Below are positions 34,875-46,929 of a stretch of 64,000 nt of DNA, in pieces (positions within the stretch are counted from its first letter, which is position 1; every line of letters starts with the position of its first letter). Source of the stretch: Nageia nagi (taxonomy: Eukaryota; Pinophyta); contig JBITNC010000002.1 of the NCBI GenBank assembly GCA_050084985.1, positions 20,770,001-20,834,000 on the forward strand. The letters are read 5' to 3'. Position numbers and translations under genes: made by a program. Below the pieces are notes generated by a model. It worked only from the letters and a program-made list of their open reading frames with translations, was not told where the DNA came from and did not search any database.

Positions 34875-37800
34875 ATGGTTGAAACCTTCATTCCCAAGCA
34901 TATACTCAATGGTTCCAACTTTGGAATATGGGAACCTCGTATGAAAGTCGAGTTACAAGCAAGGAAGCTGTGGCAGACAGTTAGTGAAGACGTGGTTGTT
35001 CCTACCGATGAGAAGGCTCTTGAAGTATACAACTCAAAGAATGAGTTAGCAACTTCAATGATTTACCATGCAGTTTCAGATGATGTCCTTCTCATGATTT
35101 CTTCATCAACTTCAGCAAAGGAAGCTTGGGATAGGCTAAAGAAAATTTACCTTGGGTCCAAATTTTCAAGGAGGTTTACCATTCTACAAAAGTTGTTGCA
35201 GTATCGACAAAGTGAAGATGAAAGTGCCTCCATCTACTTAAACAAAATCATTGACCTCAGGACACAACTGGTTGGTTGTGGGTGCAACTGGATCAATGAT
35301 GAGTTCATGGTCTTCATCATTCTTCAAAGCCTTACTACAAATTTCAGTAACTTTGTCATGGTTATGGAAATAAGGCTCGATGATGAAGATGTCATCTCAC
35401 TTGATAACCTTTCTAGACTCCTTCTGAAACATGAGGAAAATTTGAACAAGAAAATGTTGAACCTTTCTCCAAAGGACAATAGCATTGCTCTAGGAGCAAT
35501 CAAAACTCGTTTCAAGAAAAAATTCAAACATTATAAATTCAAAGACAACAAGTCCTCATCTACCTTCAGGAAGTATGACAAAAAGGGCAACAACAACAAT
35601 CATGGCAACTACAGGCAAAGGAATGACAAAGCTGGATCAAGCAATCCAACACCTCAGGAAAAGTTTGATGGGAATTGTAATTTCTGTGGCATCTTTGGGC
35701 ACAAAGAGTATGATTGTCGCAAAAAGAAATTTGCTCAAAAAGGAAAGGGAAATGCAAATGTGAGAAATTTCAATAATAAAAAGAAGAACAAGCATGCTGC
35801 TTCTGTTGCCTACTACTCAATGACTCAAACTATTTCAAATGATTGGATTATTGATTTAGGATGCACTAATCACATGTGTTATGAAAAGGATAAGTTTGAA
35901 AACTTTCATAAGTACAAGAAGGATGCAGTTGTGATAGGTGATAATACAGTCCTTGATGTTCACGGAATAGGGAGTGTGAAGATTCATGGAAAGACTCTTG
36001 ATAATGTCTTTTATGTGCCTAAACTAAGGATGAATCTCATCTCCGTGATTCAGATTACAAGGAAAGGATGCTCATTTGAGTTTACCTCACAATCCTAATG
36101 TGTTAAGAAAGGACTTGCCACCTTGATGAAAGGATCAGTAAAGGATGACCTTTATATTGTGGATCAAGTACCTTCAAAGATTTATCTTGCTGCAAATGTT
36201 TGTTCAAAAGGTAATCTTTGGCATCAACGATTAGGACACCTTAACCACAAGAGTATTCAAGATATGAAAACTCAAGCACTTGTGGAAGGTTTACCTACTA
36301 TTTCACCCACAATTGGTCTTTGTGAAAGGTGCATTCTAGGAAAGATGCATAGGCAAAAGTTTGAAAAAGATAAGGCAACTCGGGCTACTTGTCCTCTTCA
36401 GCTTGTGCATTCAGATTTGATGGGTCCTTTTCATACTAAGTCACTAGGTGGAGCTTCTTATGTTCTGACCTTCATTGATGACTTCAGTAGGATGACATTT
36501 GGTTATCTACTTGAGCATAAGGATCAAACTTTTGACAGGTTTCAAGACTTCAAGGCACTTGTTGAAAATCAAACTGATTTTAAGATCAAGATGCTGAGAT
36601 CTAATAATGGGGGTGAATATAATAGCAATGAGTTTAACGACTATTGTGTTAACCATGGGATTAAGCGACAATTCACAATCCCTTACACCCCTCAGCAAAA
36701 TGGAGTTGCTAAAAGGAAGAATCACACCATTATGGAAATGGCAAGATGCATGTTGGGTAACCTTCCTAGTTTCTTATGAGGAGAAGCTATTCACATTGCT
36801 ATTCACACCTTAAATAGGTGTCCTACTAAGGCAGTTGAAGGTAAAACTCCATATGAAGCATGGACAGGAAAGAAACCTAACCTCTCACACTTTAGGGTCT
36901 TCGGTTGTGATGCATTTGCCTTCATTACCTCAGAGAAAAGAAAGAAGCTAGATAAATGATCAGAAAAATGCATCTTTGTGGGGTATGATAATCAGCATAG
37001 AGGTTACAGGCTCTACTCTTCATCCCATAAAATAGTCTTTGTTTCTAGGGATGTCAAGTTCAATGAACTTTCTGAAGATACGACCTCTCATGTTGAGGTG
37101 TCTAATACAGATGATTCTTTGCCTGCACCACACTGGTTGGATGATCATGTAGAGAAGTCACCACAAGAGCGAAATTCTCCAGCACAGAGAATTATAAGAA
37201 GTATGACCTTGAATAAATCCTTATTTGCCAAAATTGATAATATGCATGAGCCATCAACCTTCAAAGAAGCTTCCAAGCAAGAGTGTTGGATGGAAGCTAT
37301 GAAAGTTGAGTATGAGGCTCTCATGAAAAATGAAACTTGGGATTTGGTTCCTTATCCCAATGCAAAAAATGTGATTGGCAATAAATGGATATACAAGGTC
37401 AAGTACAATTCTGATGGAAAAATTGAAAAATACAAGGCAAGATTAGTGGCCAAAGGATTCGCTCAGAAATATGGTATTGATTATGAGGAAACCTTTGCTC
37501 CTGTGGCCAAGATGCCTACTGTCAGAATAATTCTTGCTCTTTCTGCAGCTCAAGGATGGAAAGCTTTTCAACTTGATGTCAAAAGTGCATTTCTCAATGG
37601 TGACTTGGATGTTGAAATCTACATGAATCAACCAGAAGGATTTATTCCAAAAGGAAAAGAATCTCTTGTGTGCAAACTAAAGAAGTCTTTGTATGGACTT
37701 AAACAAGCACCTAGAGCATGGTACAAGAAAATTTCAGGATTCTTTGCAGATATTGGTTTTTCCAAATGCTTCTCAGATACAGATCTATATGTCCTCAATC

Positions 37801-38795
37801 AAGGAAAAGACGTGGTCATAATTCTCCTTTATGTGGATGATCTTCTCATAACAGGCAATAATATTGAAATCATCCAAGAGTGCATCTCCAAACTCAAGGC
37901 AATATTTGAAATGACTGATCTAGGTCTATTGCATTACTATCTTGGGATGCAAGTATACCAACACAAAGATTGTACTTATCTTAGTCAATCTAAGTATATA
38001 TCAGACATCTTGCAAAAGTTTGTAATGGAGGAGTGTAAATATGCTGTAATACCTATTTCTCCTGGAATTGTTGTATCACTGAGCTTAGATTCTTAGTTCG
38101 CTGATGCTACAGCTTATCGATAATTGATTGGTAGTCTTCTATATCTGACTATCTCTCATCCTGATATTGCCTTTTCAGTGAATCTGATGGCACGATTCAT
38201 GCAAAAACCATATGTTGAACATCTCAATGCTGTTAAGCAAATCTTGAGGTATGTCGCAGGGACAAAGGATCTTGCTCTTAAGTATTCCAAAGTGCCCTCA
38301 ATTGTTCTCTCACGGTTCTCAGATTCTGATTATGGGGGAGATAGAGATGATAGAAAATCAACCTCTGCATATGTATTTAGCATTGGTTCAGGTGCTATCT
38401 CTTGGGCTTCCAAGAAGCAACCTACTGTGACTCTTTCTACCACTGAAGCTGAATATCGAGCCATGTTTGTTGCTATCGAAGATGCTATTTGGCTGAGGCA
38501 TCTTTTGAATGAAATTGGGTATAAGCAAAATGGCCCATCTCTTATTTCGTTAGATAATCAATCGGCTATCTCTTTGGCTAAGAATCCTGTGTTCCATCAG
38601 CGAACCAAACATGTAGAAATCCAAGCTCATTTTATCAGGGAGAAGGTTCTAGATGACATCATACACTTGCAGTATTGTCCATCTACTAAAAACTCTACTA
38701 ATTTGTTCACCAAGCCCCTTCTTGAAGCTCAATTCTGCAAGCTTAGGGATTCTCTCGGGTTGGTGAAGTTGCCCTCAAGGGGGAGTGAAGTTTAA
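34875..38795 (+). pseudogene. Element G gag-pol, single frame with five stops
   Basis: One frame of 1306 codons with no frameshift. The start at 34875 (MVETFIPK) fits copia gag; the 24 codons before it belong to the putative acceptor region. CX2CX4HX4C knuckle at residues 268-281. Protease motif D-L-G at 327-329 (Ser usual in the middle). GAG-preintegrase WHQRLGH. The integrase core has Asn577 where the SDNG Asp belongs and Lys613 where the DX35E Glu belongs. RT YVDD at 986-989. RNase H occupies about 1140-1306. Stops: TAA 36096, TGA 36777, TGA 36957, TAG 38094, TAA 38121; each fits one C-to-T or G-to-A change. Confidence 0.95.
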
Positions 38796-38856
38796 ACTTT
38801 TGTTAAGTGATGACAACTTCACCTCTAAGAGGCCTTTTTTGATTGTACATTCTAGA

Positions 38857-39135
38857 CCTCCATGGTAAGTTTGCTCTGCGTGACAAACTTGTTGTACAAT
38901 TATTGTTATAGAGTGTTGATTATTTCATACCTCAGTGGTAAGTTTGCTCTGCGTGACAAACTTGTTGTACATTTTATACCTCCGTGGTGAGTTTGCTCTG
39001 TGTGAGAAACTTGTACAAATTTTGAGCATATAATTAATATACCTCCATGGTAAGTTCACTCTACGTGAGGAACTTATTGTACATTCTATACCTCCATGGT
39101 GAGTTTGCTCTGCGTGAGAAACTCGTTGTACAATT
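38857..39135 (+). repeat. Tandem hairpin array in G 3' UTR
   Basis: Five units of about 35-60 bp: TGGTAAGTTTG, a loop CTCTGCGTGA, then CAAACTTGTTGTACA. Arms pair as AAGTTTG/CAAACTT (units 1, 2), AGTTT/AAACT (3), AAGTTC/GAACTT (4) and GAGTTT/AAACTC (5), so arm changes are compensated. Related units occur in A and B. Confidence 0.88.
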
Positions 39136-39179
39136 TTTATGCTCTATTTAAAATCAACACATGTCTATATACAACAGGT

Positions 39180-39235
39180 GACTATGAGTGATGGCTTGGC
39201 ATCTCCGTGATGGGTTATAGTGCACCATTGATCAG
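39180..39235 (+). other. Single ACTATGAG/TTATAGT hairpin in G 3' UTR
   Basis: Counterpart of the four-unit array in A (6086-6345): ACTATGAGT...GGCTTGGCATC...GATGGGTTATAGT. Pairing is kept partly through a G-U pair. Confidence 0.6.
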
Positions 39236-39609
39236 TTATTTATAAGATGGCATTATTTGATTCTCTTATTTGAATATATGATGCATCTAACTGATTTTGT
39301 TCATGAGTTGCTTGTAGCATGCAGGATCTTCTTCAGAAATGTAGGTTACTCACCTTGTGAAAGCAAGCTCATGGAGACTCACATGTCAGCTTAAAGTTGA
39401 TCGACTACTATGTACAGTGAAACCAATTGTGGTTAATGATTGTATTGTAAACCATTTTTTGTCAAATGGTAATGTAGTGAGTCTCATACTAGTTCTCAAA
39501 AAGATTCTCAAATATGTAAAAGTTCTCATCTCCACTTGTATCTCTATGGAGGAGTACTCTCTCTTACTCTCTCTCTTCTCTCTTCTACGCTCTATCCCAA
39601 TATTGCATT

Positions 39610-39618
39610 AAGGGGGAG
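39610..39618 (+). promoter_or_regulatory. Polypurine tract of element G
   Basis: AAGGGGGAG immediately before the 3' LTR; primes plus-strand synthesis in this class. Confidence 0.92.
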
Positions 39619-40114
39619 TGTTAGAATTTGTAATGAAATATTGTGAATATCTAAACTCCTTGTAAATTCAATTAATCACTTAAGGGTATGTAGATACCTT
39701 AAGAGATTAATTGAATTCTTTAATATGTATACTTTGACTTTACCAAAGTGGTTAGTTGGTAGGTTGAAGTTAGGTGATACATTTAATGTAACCCTAACCT
39801 TACCCTTGGGTTAAAGGAAGGTTAGGGAGGTGCTCTCAAGCTATAAATAGAGGGCCTCTCCTCTTGTAACACATCTAAGTTTTGGAGTAAGATTACTCTA
39901 CTTGGTTGTGTAGGAGAGAGCAAGAGATAGTTGTAAGAGAGACATAGATTGAGAATAGAGAACTAGTTGTGGATGTACTCCCAAGGAGGGAGGAACCACA
40001 TTATATTGGTGTCATATTGTGTGAATGATGTTCTTAGAATTATAGATGATGAATGATTTACCTTCCTAGTATAAGGTCCTAGAGGATTTGTTTAGATCTA
40101 GTTCAAATCCTTCA
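39619..40114 (+). repeat. 3' LTR of element G
   Basis: 496 bp, TGTTAGAATT...CCTTCA. TATA box CTATAAATAG at 39841-39850. Three differences from the 5' LTR (second base, one G/T and one C/A). Confidence 0.96.
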
Positions 40115-40119
40115 CTTAC
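40115..40119. other. Target-site duplication of G, right copy
   Basis: CTTAC, matching 31475-31479. Confidence 0.95.
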
Positions 40120-40534
40120 CACACCAATCACCCTTCTCTACTCGCCCATTTTTTTACTTCATCTACAATCCACACTTCACGTACTTACCTGCAACCATTA
40201 CACATCAAGAAAGCCCCTCACAAAACTGTTCCTATCATGACATGTTACCAAAAACAAACTTAAAAGGAATCTTTATTTGTAACTGCTCCTGCACTAAGAG
40301 AGTTCACTATCTGAGACTCAACTGCTGTAACTGATGAACACTCCTCTTGCTCAAACAGAGTTATTTAGACACATATACCTTTTTCTCCACTGATTTTAGA
40401 GATTTGATAGTATTTGATTATTTTTGATAATTCTGGACTCTTTTCTTCTTCATAATGGTATTTCTGATAATTTCGGATTCTTTTCTTCTTCATAATGGTA
40501 TTTTTGATAATCCCAGACTCTTTGTCTCGCTTAC

Positions 40535-41490
40535 CAGATGTTTATTGTATACATCATGATGTCATCATCTCCAGACTTTGAAAGTAGAGTAAAATGCTTC
40601 CCGCATGATGTCATCATCTTCGGACTCCAGAAGAGAGTTCCAAGGTATCTTTGTGGCCTTCTGGACTTTTCAACACTAACACCGTGATGTCATCATCTCC
40701 GGACTCTGGAAGAGAGTTCCAAGGTATCTTCGTGGCCTTCTAGACTTTTCAACACTAACTTTGTGATGTCATCATCTCTGAACTTCAGAAGAGAGATCCA
40801 ATGTATCTGCGTGGCTTTCTGGACTTTTCAACACCTACATCATGATGTCATCATCTTCAGACTCCGGTCTTTACCAAAACGTGACTATCTTATCCTTTGT
40901 GATGTCATCCTTTTAATCCAAAACATTTTACTTCTGGAACATTTACTTTATGGACTCCATATTTTCAATCTCTCTTTACTGATCTCATCTCTACATTTTA
41001 GAATGCTTTACTCACTGACTATTTGATCACTCTTTGCTGACCTCATCACTTTCAGGATCCGAGCTCATTAAAAAATTTGAACATTGTTCTCCCTGTGATG
41101 TCATCTCTTGCTTCTGGAATGTTTTACTTGCTGGCTCCAGCTCTTTTAGTCGCCCCTTGCTGACCTCATCACTTCCAGAATCTGGGCTCATTCAAAAATG
41201 TGAACGTTGATCTCCCTGTGACATCATCTTCATATTTCTGGAATGCTCTACTTCCGAAATACTTAATTAACTGGTTTCAGCTCCTTAATTTCTCTTTGCT
41301 AACCTCACCTTCTCCAGAACCCGGGCTTTTCCACAACTCTTACCTTCTCCGGAACCTGAACTTTTCACAAGTCTCACCTTCTCCGGAACCTAGACTTTTC
41401 AACAACTCTCACCTTCTCTGAAACTCAAATTTTTCACAACTCTCACCTTCTCCGAAACGTCATCCTGAGGATCTTAAAATGAACTCATAC
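40535..41490 (-). repeat. LTR-internal tandem array of F (left LTR), shared with D
   Basis: Repeated blocks with ATGATGTCATCATCT and GACTCCGGAAG-like cores (spacing about 80 bp in the first part), then blocks homologous to the D array in the same window orientation, then a 36-bp repeat with CTCACCTTCTCCGGAAC (41310-41460). It ends GGATCTTAAAATGAACT. F is transcribed leftward and D rightward, so the array is in opposite orientation relative to transcription in the two elements. Confidence 0.88.
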
Positions 41491-41583
41491 TACTACGCAA
41501 AGACACAGCCAAAACCAAATGGATGCAAAGACACAGCCAAAACCATGTGTTGATAATAATGACAATCACCCATGCTCAACAAT

Positions 41584-41594
41584 CTCCCCCTTTC
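41584..41594 (-). promoter_or_regulatory. Polypurine tract of element F
   Basis: On the minus strand CGAAAGGGGGA directly precedes the 3' LTR. Two more GGGGGAG tracts lie upstream at about 41683-41692 and 41778-41786. Confidence 0.85.
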
Positions 41595-41807
41595 GAATTG
41601 TTGGCAACACCACTTGATCAGACACCAACATCGAGACTTTTCTCTACCCCTTTGTCAACAATAACAAAGGGCATTTACAGACTCCCCCTGAGTCCATACA
41701 TGACATTCTTAGGAAATCAGTAGTATGCGCACAAAAACAAGATACACAGAAGCAATATAGGAAAGAAAAAAAAACACTCCCCCTGAGAATGTGACATCCA
41801 GAACTAG

Positions 41808-43330
41808 CTAATGCTTGGGAAGGACAACAACTCCTAGCTTATTTCGAAGATTTTTGAAGATGTCTTTGGGTAAAGGCTTTGTAAAGATGTCTGCTACTTG
41901 CTCTGTGGTTGGAACAAAATCCAACTGTACTTCTCCTTACACCACTCTTTCTTTTAGAAAGTGATATCTGATTACTATATGCTTTGTTCATGAGTGCATA
42001 ACAAGATTTTTTGAGATATTGATTGCACTTATGTTATCACACAGAATTGATATGGGCTCGTTAATTTGTACACCAAAATCTTTTAGCATCTACTTCATCC
42101 ATAGAATCTGTGTGCAGCAAGAAGTTGCTGCTATATACTCTGCTTTTGCTATAGATAGGGATACTGAGTCTTGTTTTTTACTGTGCCATCCAACAAGATT
42201 ATTACCCAAATAAAATGCTCCTCCACTGGTGCTCTTCCTATCATCCACGCATCCTGCCCAGTCTGCATCTAAAAAGGTAGTAAGTGTAAAGTCCTTTCCT
42301 CTAGGATACCATAAACCATATTCTACTGTACCTTTGAGATATCTAAATATTCTCTTTACTGCAATAACATGTGTTTCTTTGGGATTTGCTTGAAATTGAG
42401 CAACCATACATACTGCTTGAAGAATATCTAGTCTAGTAGCTGTCAAATATAATAAACTTCCAATCATTGACTTGTATTGTGTTTGATCTACTATTGGTGC
42501 TTTATCATCCTTACTTAATTTGCAGCCTGTCGTCATAGGGGTGCTCACAGGTTTACAGTCTTCCATGGTAAACTTCTTCAGCATCTCCTTAACATACTTG
42601 GTTTGAGAAATGAACATGCCATTCTTCAACTGATTGATTTGTAGGCCGAGAAAGAATGCAAGCTCACCTATCATAGACATCTCGAATTCTGTTTGCATGT
42701 TGTCAGCAAGATTTTTACATAGCTCATTCTTGCTTCCTCCAAAGATTATATCATCTACATAGACAACAACAATTAGCTGATTTTCCTTTTCTGATTTAAT
42801 GTATAAATTGCTATCAACCATTCCTTTTCTAAAGCCTTACTGCTGAAGATATGTATCAAGTCTGGAGTACCATGCTCGAGGTGCCTGTTTTAAACCATAC
42901 AAAGCCTTCTTTAGTTTGCATACCAAATTAGGATTCTCTCCCAATTGGAAACCATTTGGCTATTCAATATAGACTTCTTCCTCAATTTTGCCATTTAGAA
43001 AGGCTGATTTTACATCCATTTGATAAACTTTAAAGTTTTTATACACTACAAAAGCTAAAAACATATGAATAGCTTCTAATCTGGCCACAGGTCCAAAAGT
43101 TTCTTTAAAATCAATTCCTTCAACTTGAGCATATCCCTTGCAAATAAGTCTAGCTTTATTTCGAACCACTATCCCATCTTCATTCAACTTATTGCGAAAA
43201 ATCCACTTTGTGCCAATCACATTTTTGTTGGTTGGTCTAGGAACGAGTTCCCATGTTTCATTCTTTTCAATTTGAGTGAGTTCTTCCTCCATTGCTTTCA
43301 TCCAGCTTTCATCTTGGCTAGCTTCTGAGA
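41808..43330 (-). pseudogene. Element F reverse transcriptase and RNase H
   Basis: Copia RT starts near 43330 ([28 protein letters not shown]), with a stop after VYIE at 42959, the [12 protein letters not shown] motif, YVDDIIF in the catalytic site (about 42755) and SLLYLTATRLDI. RNase H follows with DADWAG, DDRKSTSG, SKKQ and EYIAA and ends at the TAG at 41808-41810. At least five stops interrupt it (for example at 42959 and near 42838 and 42089), each explainable by one transition from CAG, CAA or CGA. Confidence 0.9.
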
Positions 43331-44834
43331 CATTTTTAGGCTCTATACTGGATAGGAGAGAATAGGTGCTTGAAACCCCTCTGCGAGTTTGGATGCCTGT
43401 ATGAAACTCACTGATGATTTGCTCTTGTGGATGATCCTTGTGCCATCTATTTAGTGGAGTTTTTGAATTTTCATCTTCTTCCGACTCATTTTCTGAAACA
43501 CCATTTGAGTTACTTGTGAATTTGAATCTTTTGGTTTCTTTACTTGTGATTGCTGTACAGGAGGCTTAGATTTGTTTTTATTCTTTTTGTCTTCTTCAAT
43601 TGAATCTTGATAGGCAGGAAGATCATCATCATCATTTCTCTTGGGAAGATCTCTTTGCTCATCAATGCAAACATCAGCACTATCAATGATTATTTTTGTC
43701 CTTTTATTGTAACACCTGTATGCTTTGCTCTTCGAAGAGTAACCAAGAAAGATACCTTCATCAGATCTATCCTCAAACTTTCCTAAATTTTCTTCTATTC
43801 TCTTGATATAGCATTTGTTGCTAAAGATCCTGAAGTGCCTCACTGTAGCTCTTCTTCCAAACCATAATTCATATGGTGTTCTGTCCTCATGTGGTCGCAT
43901 CATACATCTGTTTTGAATATGCACTGCAGTTTGCACTGCTTCTTTCCAGAACCTATCAGCAACCTTGCTTTCTATCAGCATGGTTCGAGCCATTTCTTGT
44001 ACTGCTCTATTTTTTCTTTCAACTACTCCATTTTGTTATGGAGTTCTAGCTGCAGCGAATTGTCTTTTAATTCTGTGTTGTATGCAAAACTCAGTAAACT
44101 CATCAGAAGTGAACTCACCTCCTCTGTCTGAGCGAAGACATTTAATTCTCCTCTCTATCTGATTTTCTACTTGATTTTTAAATGCTTTGAACATTTCAAA
44201 AGCTTCAGATTTATGTTTTAAAAATTGCACCCAAGTCATTCTTAAATAATCATCTATGAACAGAATAAAATACTTATCTCCATTGAAGCTTTGTGTTCTC
44301 ATTGGTCCACATAGGTCGGTGTGTACGATTTCCAATGGTTTTCTTGTGTGATATTCTTTCACTTTGAACTTTGCCCGAGTTTGCTTTCCCTTTTGGCATG
44401 AATCACAAATATCATTTGCTGGTGTGCTGATACTGGGCATATCTCTTACTGCTCTTTTTGAGCAAATGTTCATCAAGTTTTTTAAAATAGATGTGTCCCA
44501 ATCTCTTATGCCATAGCCAATCATCACTCTCCTTGCCTAGAAGACATGATCCCTCTGAAATATCTGATAAGGTGTATAAATTGCCACAGGTTCTTGTACC
44601 AACTGCTACAAGTCTACCACTATTTGCCCTTCAGATCTCACAACCATGCTTTTTGAAAATTACATCATGTCCTTTATCACATATTTGACTGACGCTCAAC
44701 AAATTATGCTTCAGTCCCACAACAAATAATACCTCTTCGAATCTGATGTTTCCATCATTTATTTTGACTGTCCCTTTGCTGATAATCTGTGCACCATCAT
44801 TGTTTCCAAATCTTACTGACCCACCTTCATATTC
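43331..44834 (-). pseudogene. Element F protease end, integrase
   Basis: After the stop at 44833 the protease remainder and GAG-preintegrase (WLWHKRLGH, about 44520) are readable. One extra A in an A run near 44480 shifts the frame. Integrase: CDSCQKGKQ, HTDLCGPM, FIDDYLRMTW, LRSDRGGEF, a stop at 44037, then NGVVERKNR with the catalytic Glu intact. The C-terminal part (43993-43451) contains GYSSKSKAYR, then an acidic/Lys-rich linker. Another frameshift lies near 43480. Confidence 0.9.
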
Positions 44835-46865
44835 CTATAGTTTTTGAAATTTCTTCTTATCACCTGTCATGTGACTTGAGCATCCGCTATCTAATATCCA
44901 TGGTGATGGTTTGTCTTGAGCTTTTAATGCTATTTGAACGATTAAGGACTCTTTATCCTCTTTGAGTTTCTCCTTTTCTTTCCAGACTTGTTTTAATTTT
45001 ATTTCAGCTTCTTGTTTTTTACTATTCTTTTCTACTTCCTGTGGATGACTGCTCTGAAACTGTTTATTCTGTCTTATGGAAGGAAATTGTCTCGGTGGAA
45101 AGAACCTCATGCCATGATTATTTCTGCAGAGTCGGGCAATGTGTCCATATTCATGATAGTTGTAACACTCAACAGGATACTCCATTAGTGGGCCGAATGC
45201 ATTCCTAGTAACAAAGGTTCTTGGAGTGATATTATACTTACATTCAGAAATTTTGTGTCCATACGCATTGCATTTGAAACAGTATCCATTGAAGGGATGG
45301 ATGTATGTATTATATTGCTGAGTACTTCTTGGTCCTGCATAGGGTCTTCTTCTGGAATGCACTTGAGTGAAGCCATCATCCTCCAGTCCTGAGCTATCTT
45401 CCTTCTTCTTGGTTTCTTTTATGTTTTCCCTTTTTATGTCATTGGAAGATTGTCCTTGTTCATATCCCAGACTAGATTTATCAGAAAACATTCTTTGACT
45501 ATTAATGATTTCACTGAGTTTAGTCGACCTTCCTTCTAGATATTCAAAAGAGCTGATTCTCTTGGTGACTTCGTCTAGTTGCATATGTAGCCCAGTTATT
45601 TCTTCTTCAAGCTTACTGCATTTTTTAACTTTCACAAGAAGCTGTTCCTCCAAACTCTCATTTATCCTCTTAGATTCTTCCACTTCTATTTTTAAGGTTT
45701 CTATAATATTACTTGCATCATCAAACCTTTTTGAGAGTTTCTTATTTTTCTTTACTTCTTTATTCAGTTCATTCAATGCTGTTATTAGTTCTTCTTCAAG
45801 ATCAATCTCAATCTCACAGCCATTTTCTTCATCTGTCTCTTCCTTTTTATGTTCTTGGGCATTTTGATTATCTTCATTCAGTTTCTCTTCAAATGCCATA
45901 AACAATGCTCCATTGTATTCTTTTTCTGATTCATTACTGGAATCATCATCAGTGGAGCCTTTATTTCTAGATATGAAGCTCTGTCTATTTGACCTTCTAT
46001 TTCGAACATGAGATTTCATTTTGTGGTTTTTTTCAAAATATGATTCTTGATCATCTTTATCAGTTTTTCTATATGGACATTTTGAAATGAAATGACCAAT
46101 ACCACCATAGTTAAAACATTTAAACGGTAGCTTGCCTTCATATTTACCTTTTCCCCTTTTTAGCTTTCTAACAAAATTTGCTTCTGCTCCATCAGATTGT
46201 TCTTCATCGTCAGAATCTATTTTGGCTTTAAATGCTACTTCCTTTTTTGAATGCTTTGCTTTTTCGATCCTCATTTCATAAGTAGTCAGCGATCCATGCA
46301 TTTCATCCATGCTGAAAGTTTTCAAATTTTTTGCTTCTTCAATAGCAGACACCTTTGAATCAAAGCGAGATGTGAGAGATCGCAGTACCTTTTTCACGAT
46401 GGCATGATCTTCAATTTCTTCCCCAAGACCTCTGATTGCATTAGTAATTTCATTTACTCTCAACATGTATGCTTCGATGGTTTCATCTTCATTCATCTTT
46501 AGAACTTCGAATTAAGCTCTATAAGTTTGGAGTTTTGCTTCCTTGACTTTATCATCTCCTTCGTGAATGCTCTTCAACTTATTCCATATTTCTTTTGCAG
46601 ATTTGCATGCCATAACTTTCACCAGTTCACTATCCACTAGAGCACACATTAGAGCATTTCTTACTTTTGCATCACATTCAAATGCCTTTCTTTCTGCTTC
46701 ATCTGATGGACCTGTAGGGGGAGGAGTGTATCCCCTTTTAACAGCATCCCAAGTACCAAAACCCAATGCATTGAGATAAGTATTCATTCAAATTTTCTAG
46801 AAAGCATAATTGTTTCCATCAAAGAGAGGTGCTTTATTAGATGAGAAACCTTCTCCGCTTGCCAT
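44835..46865 (-). pseudogene. Element F gag and protease start
   Basis: The ATG is at 46865 on the minus strand (MASGEGF), 50 bases after the primer binding site, so F has no long leader. Stops lie at a Trp, an Arg and a Gln codon (the last at 46509). From 46496 to 44835 the frame is open for 553 codons: gag core, a CX2-type knuckle (CFNYGGIGHFISKC, where Tyr replaces the usual second Cys), a long coiled coil (about 45480-45800), two further knuckle-like motifs (CFKCNAYGHKISEC intact, CYNYHEYGHIARLC with Tyr again) and the protease motif WILDSGCSSHMTG just before the stop. Confidence 0.9.
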
Positions 46866-46915
46866 AGTGCTACTACCAGGATCTCCTTAGCTGTTATAGC
46901 CTAAGTAGGAACCTT

Positions 46916-46927
46916 GCTCTGATACCA
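46916..46927 (-). promoter_or_regulatory. Primer binding site of element F
   Basis: The plus strand reads GCTCTGATACCA, i.e. TGGTATCAGAGC on the minus strand: a perfect tRNA-iMet complement, two bases from the LTR. Confidence 0.93.
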
Positions 46928-46929
46928 AT

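Larger units (their letters stand above)
31480..40114 (+). mobile_element. Element G: young Ty1/copia retrotransposon
   Basis: 8635 bp with 496-bp LTRs that differ at three positions and a perfect TSD CTTAC. It has a perfect tRNA-iMet primer binding site, a leader of about 2.9 kb, one long gag-pol frame, a 3' UTR of hairpin repeats and a purine tract. Gag-pol is closely related to B although the LTRs belong to a different subfamily (TGTTAGAATTTG). It is the youngest insertion in the nest. It is structurally complete but coding-defective: five in-frame stops and changed catalytic residues. Confidence 0.96.
30921..41581 (-). repeat. 3' LTR of element F (left LTR, interrupted by G)
   Basis: As read on the plus strand it starts TGTTGGACTT and ends GCTCAACA; the parts are 30921-31479 and 40120-41581, with G and a second CTTAC between. 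The net length is 2021 bp against 2020 bp for the other LTR. About a dozen mismatches occur in the first 260 bp. Confidence 0.92.
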
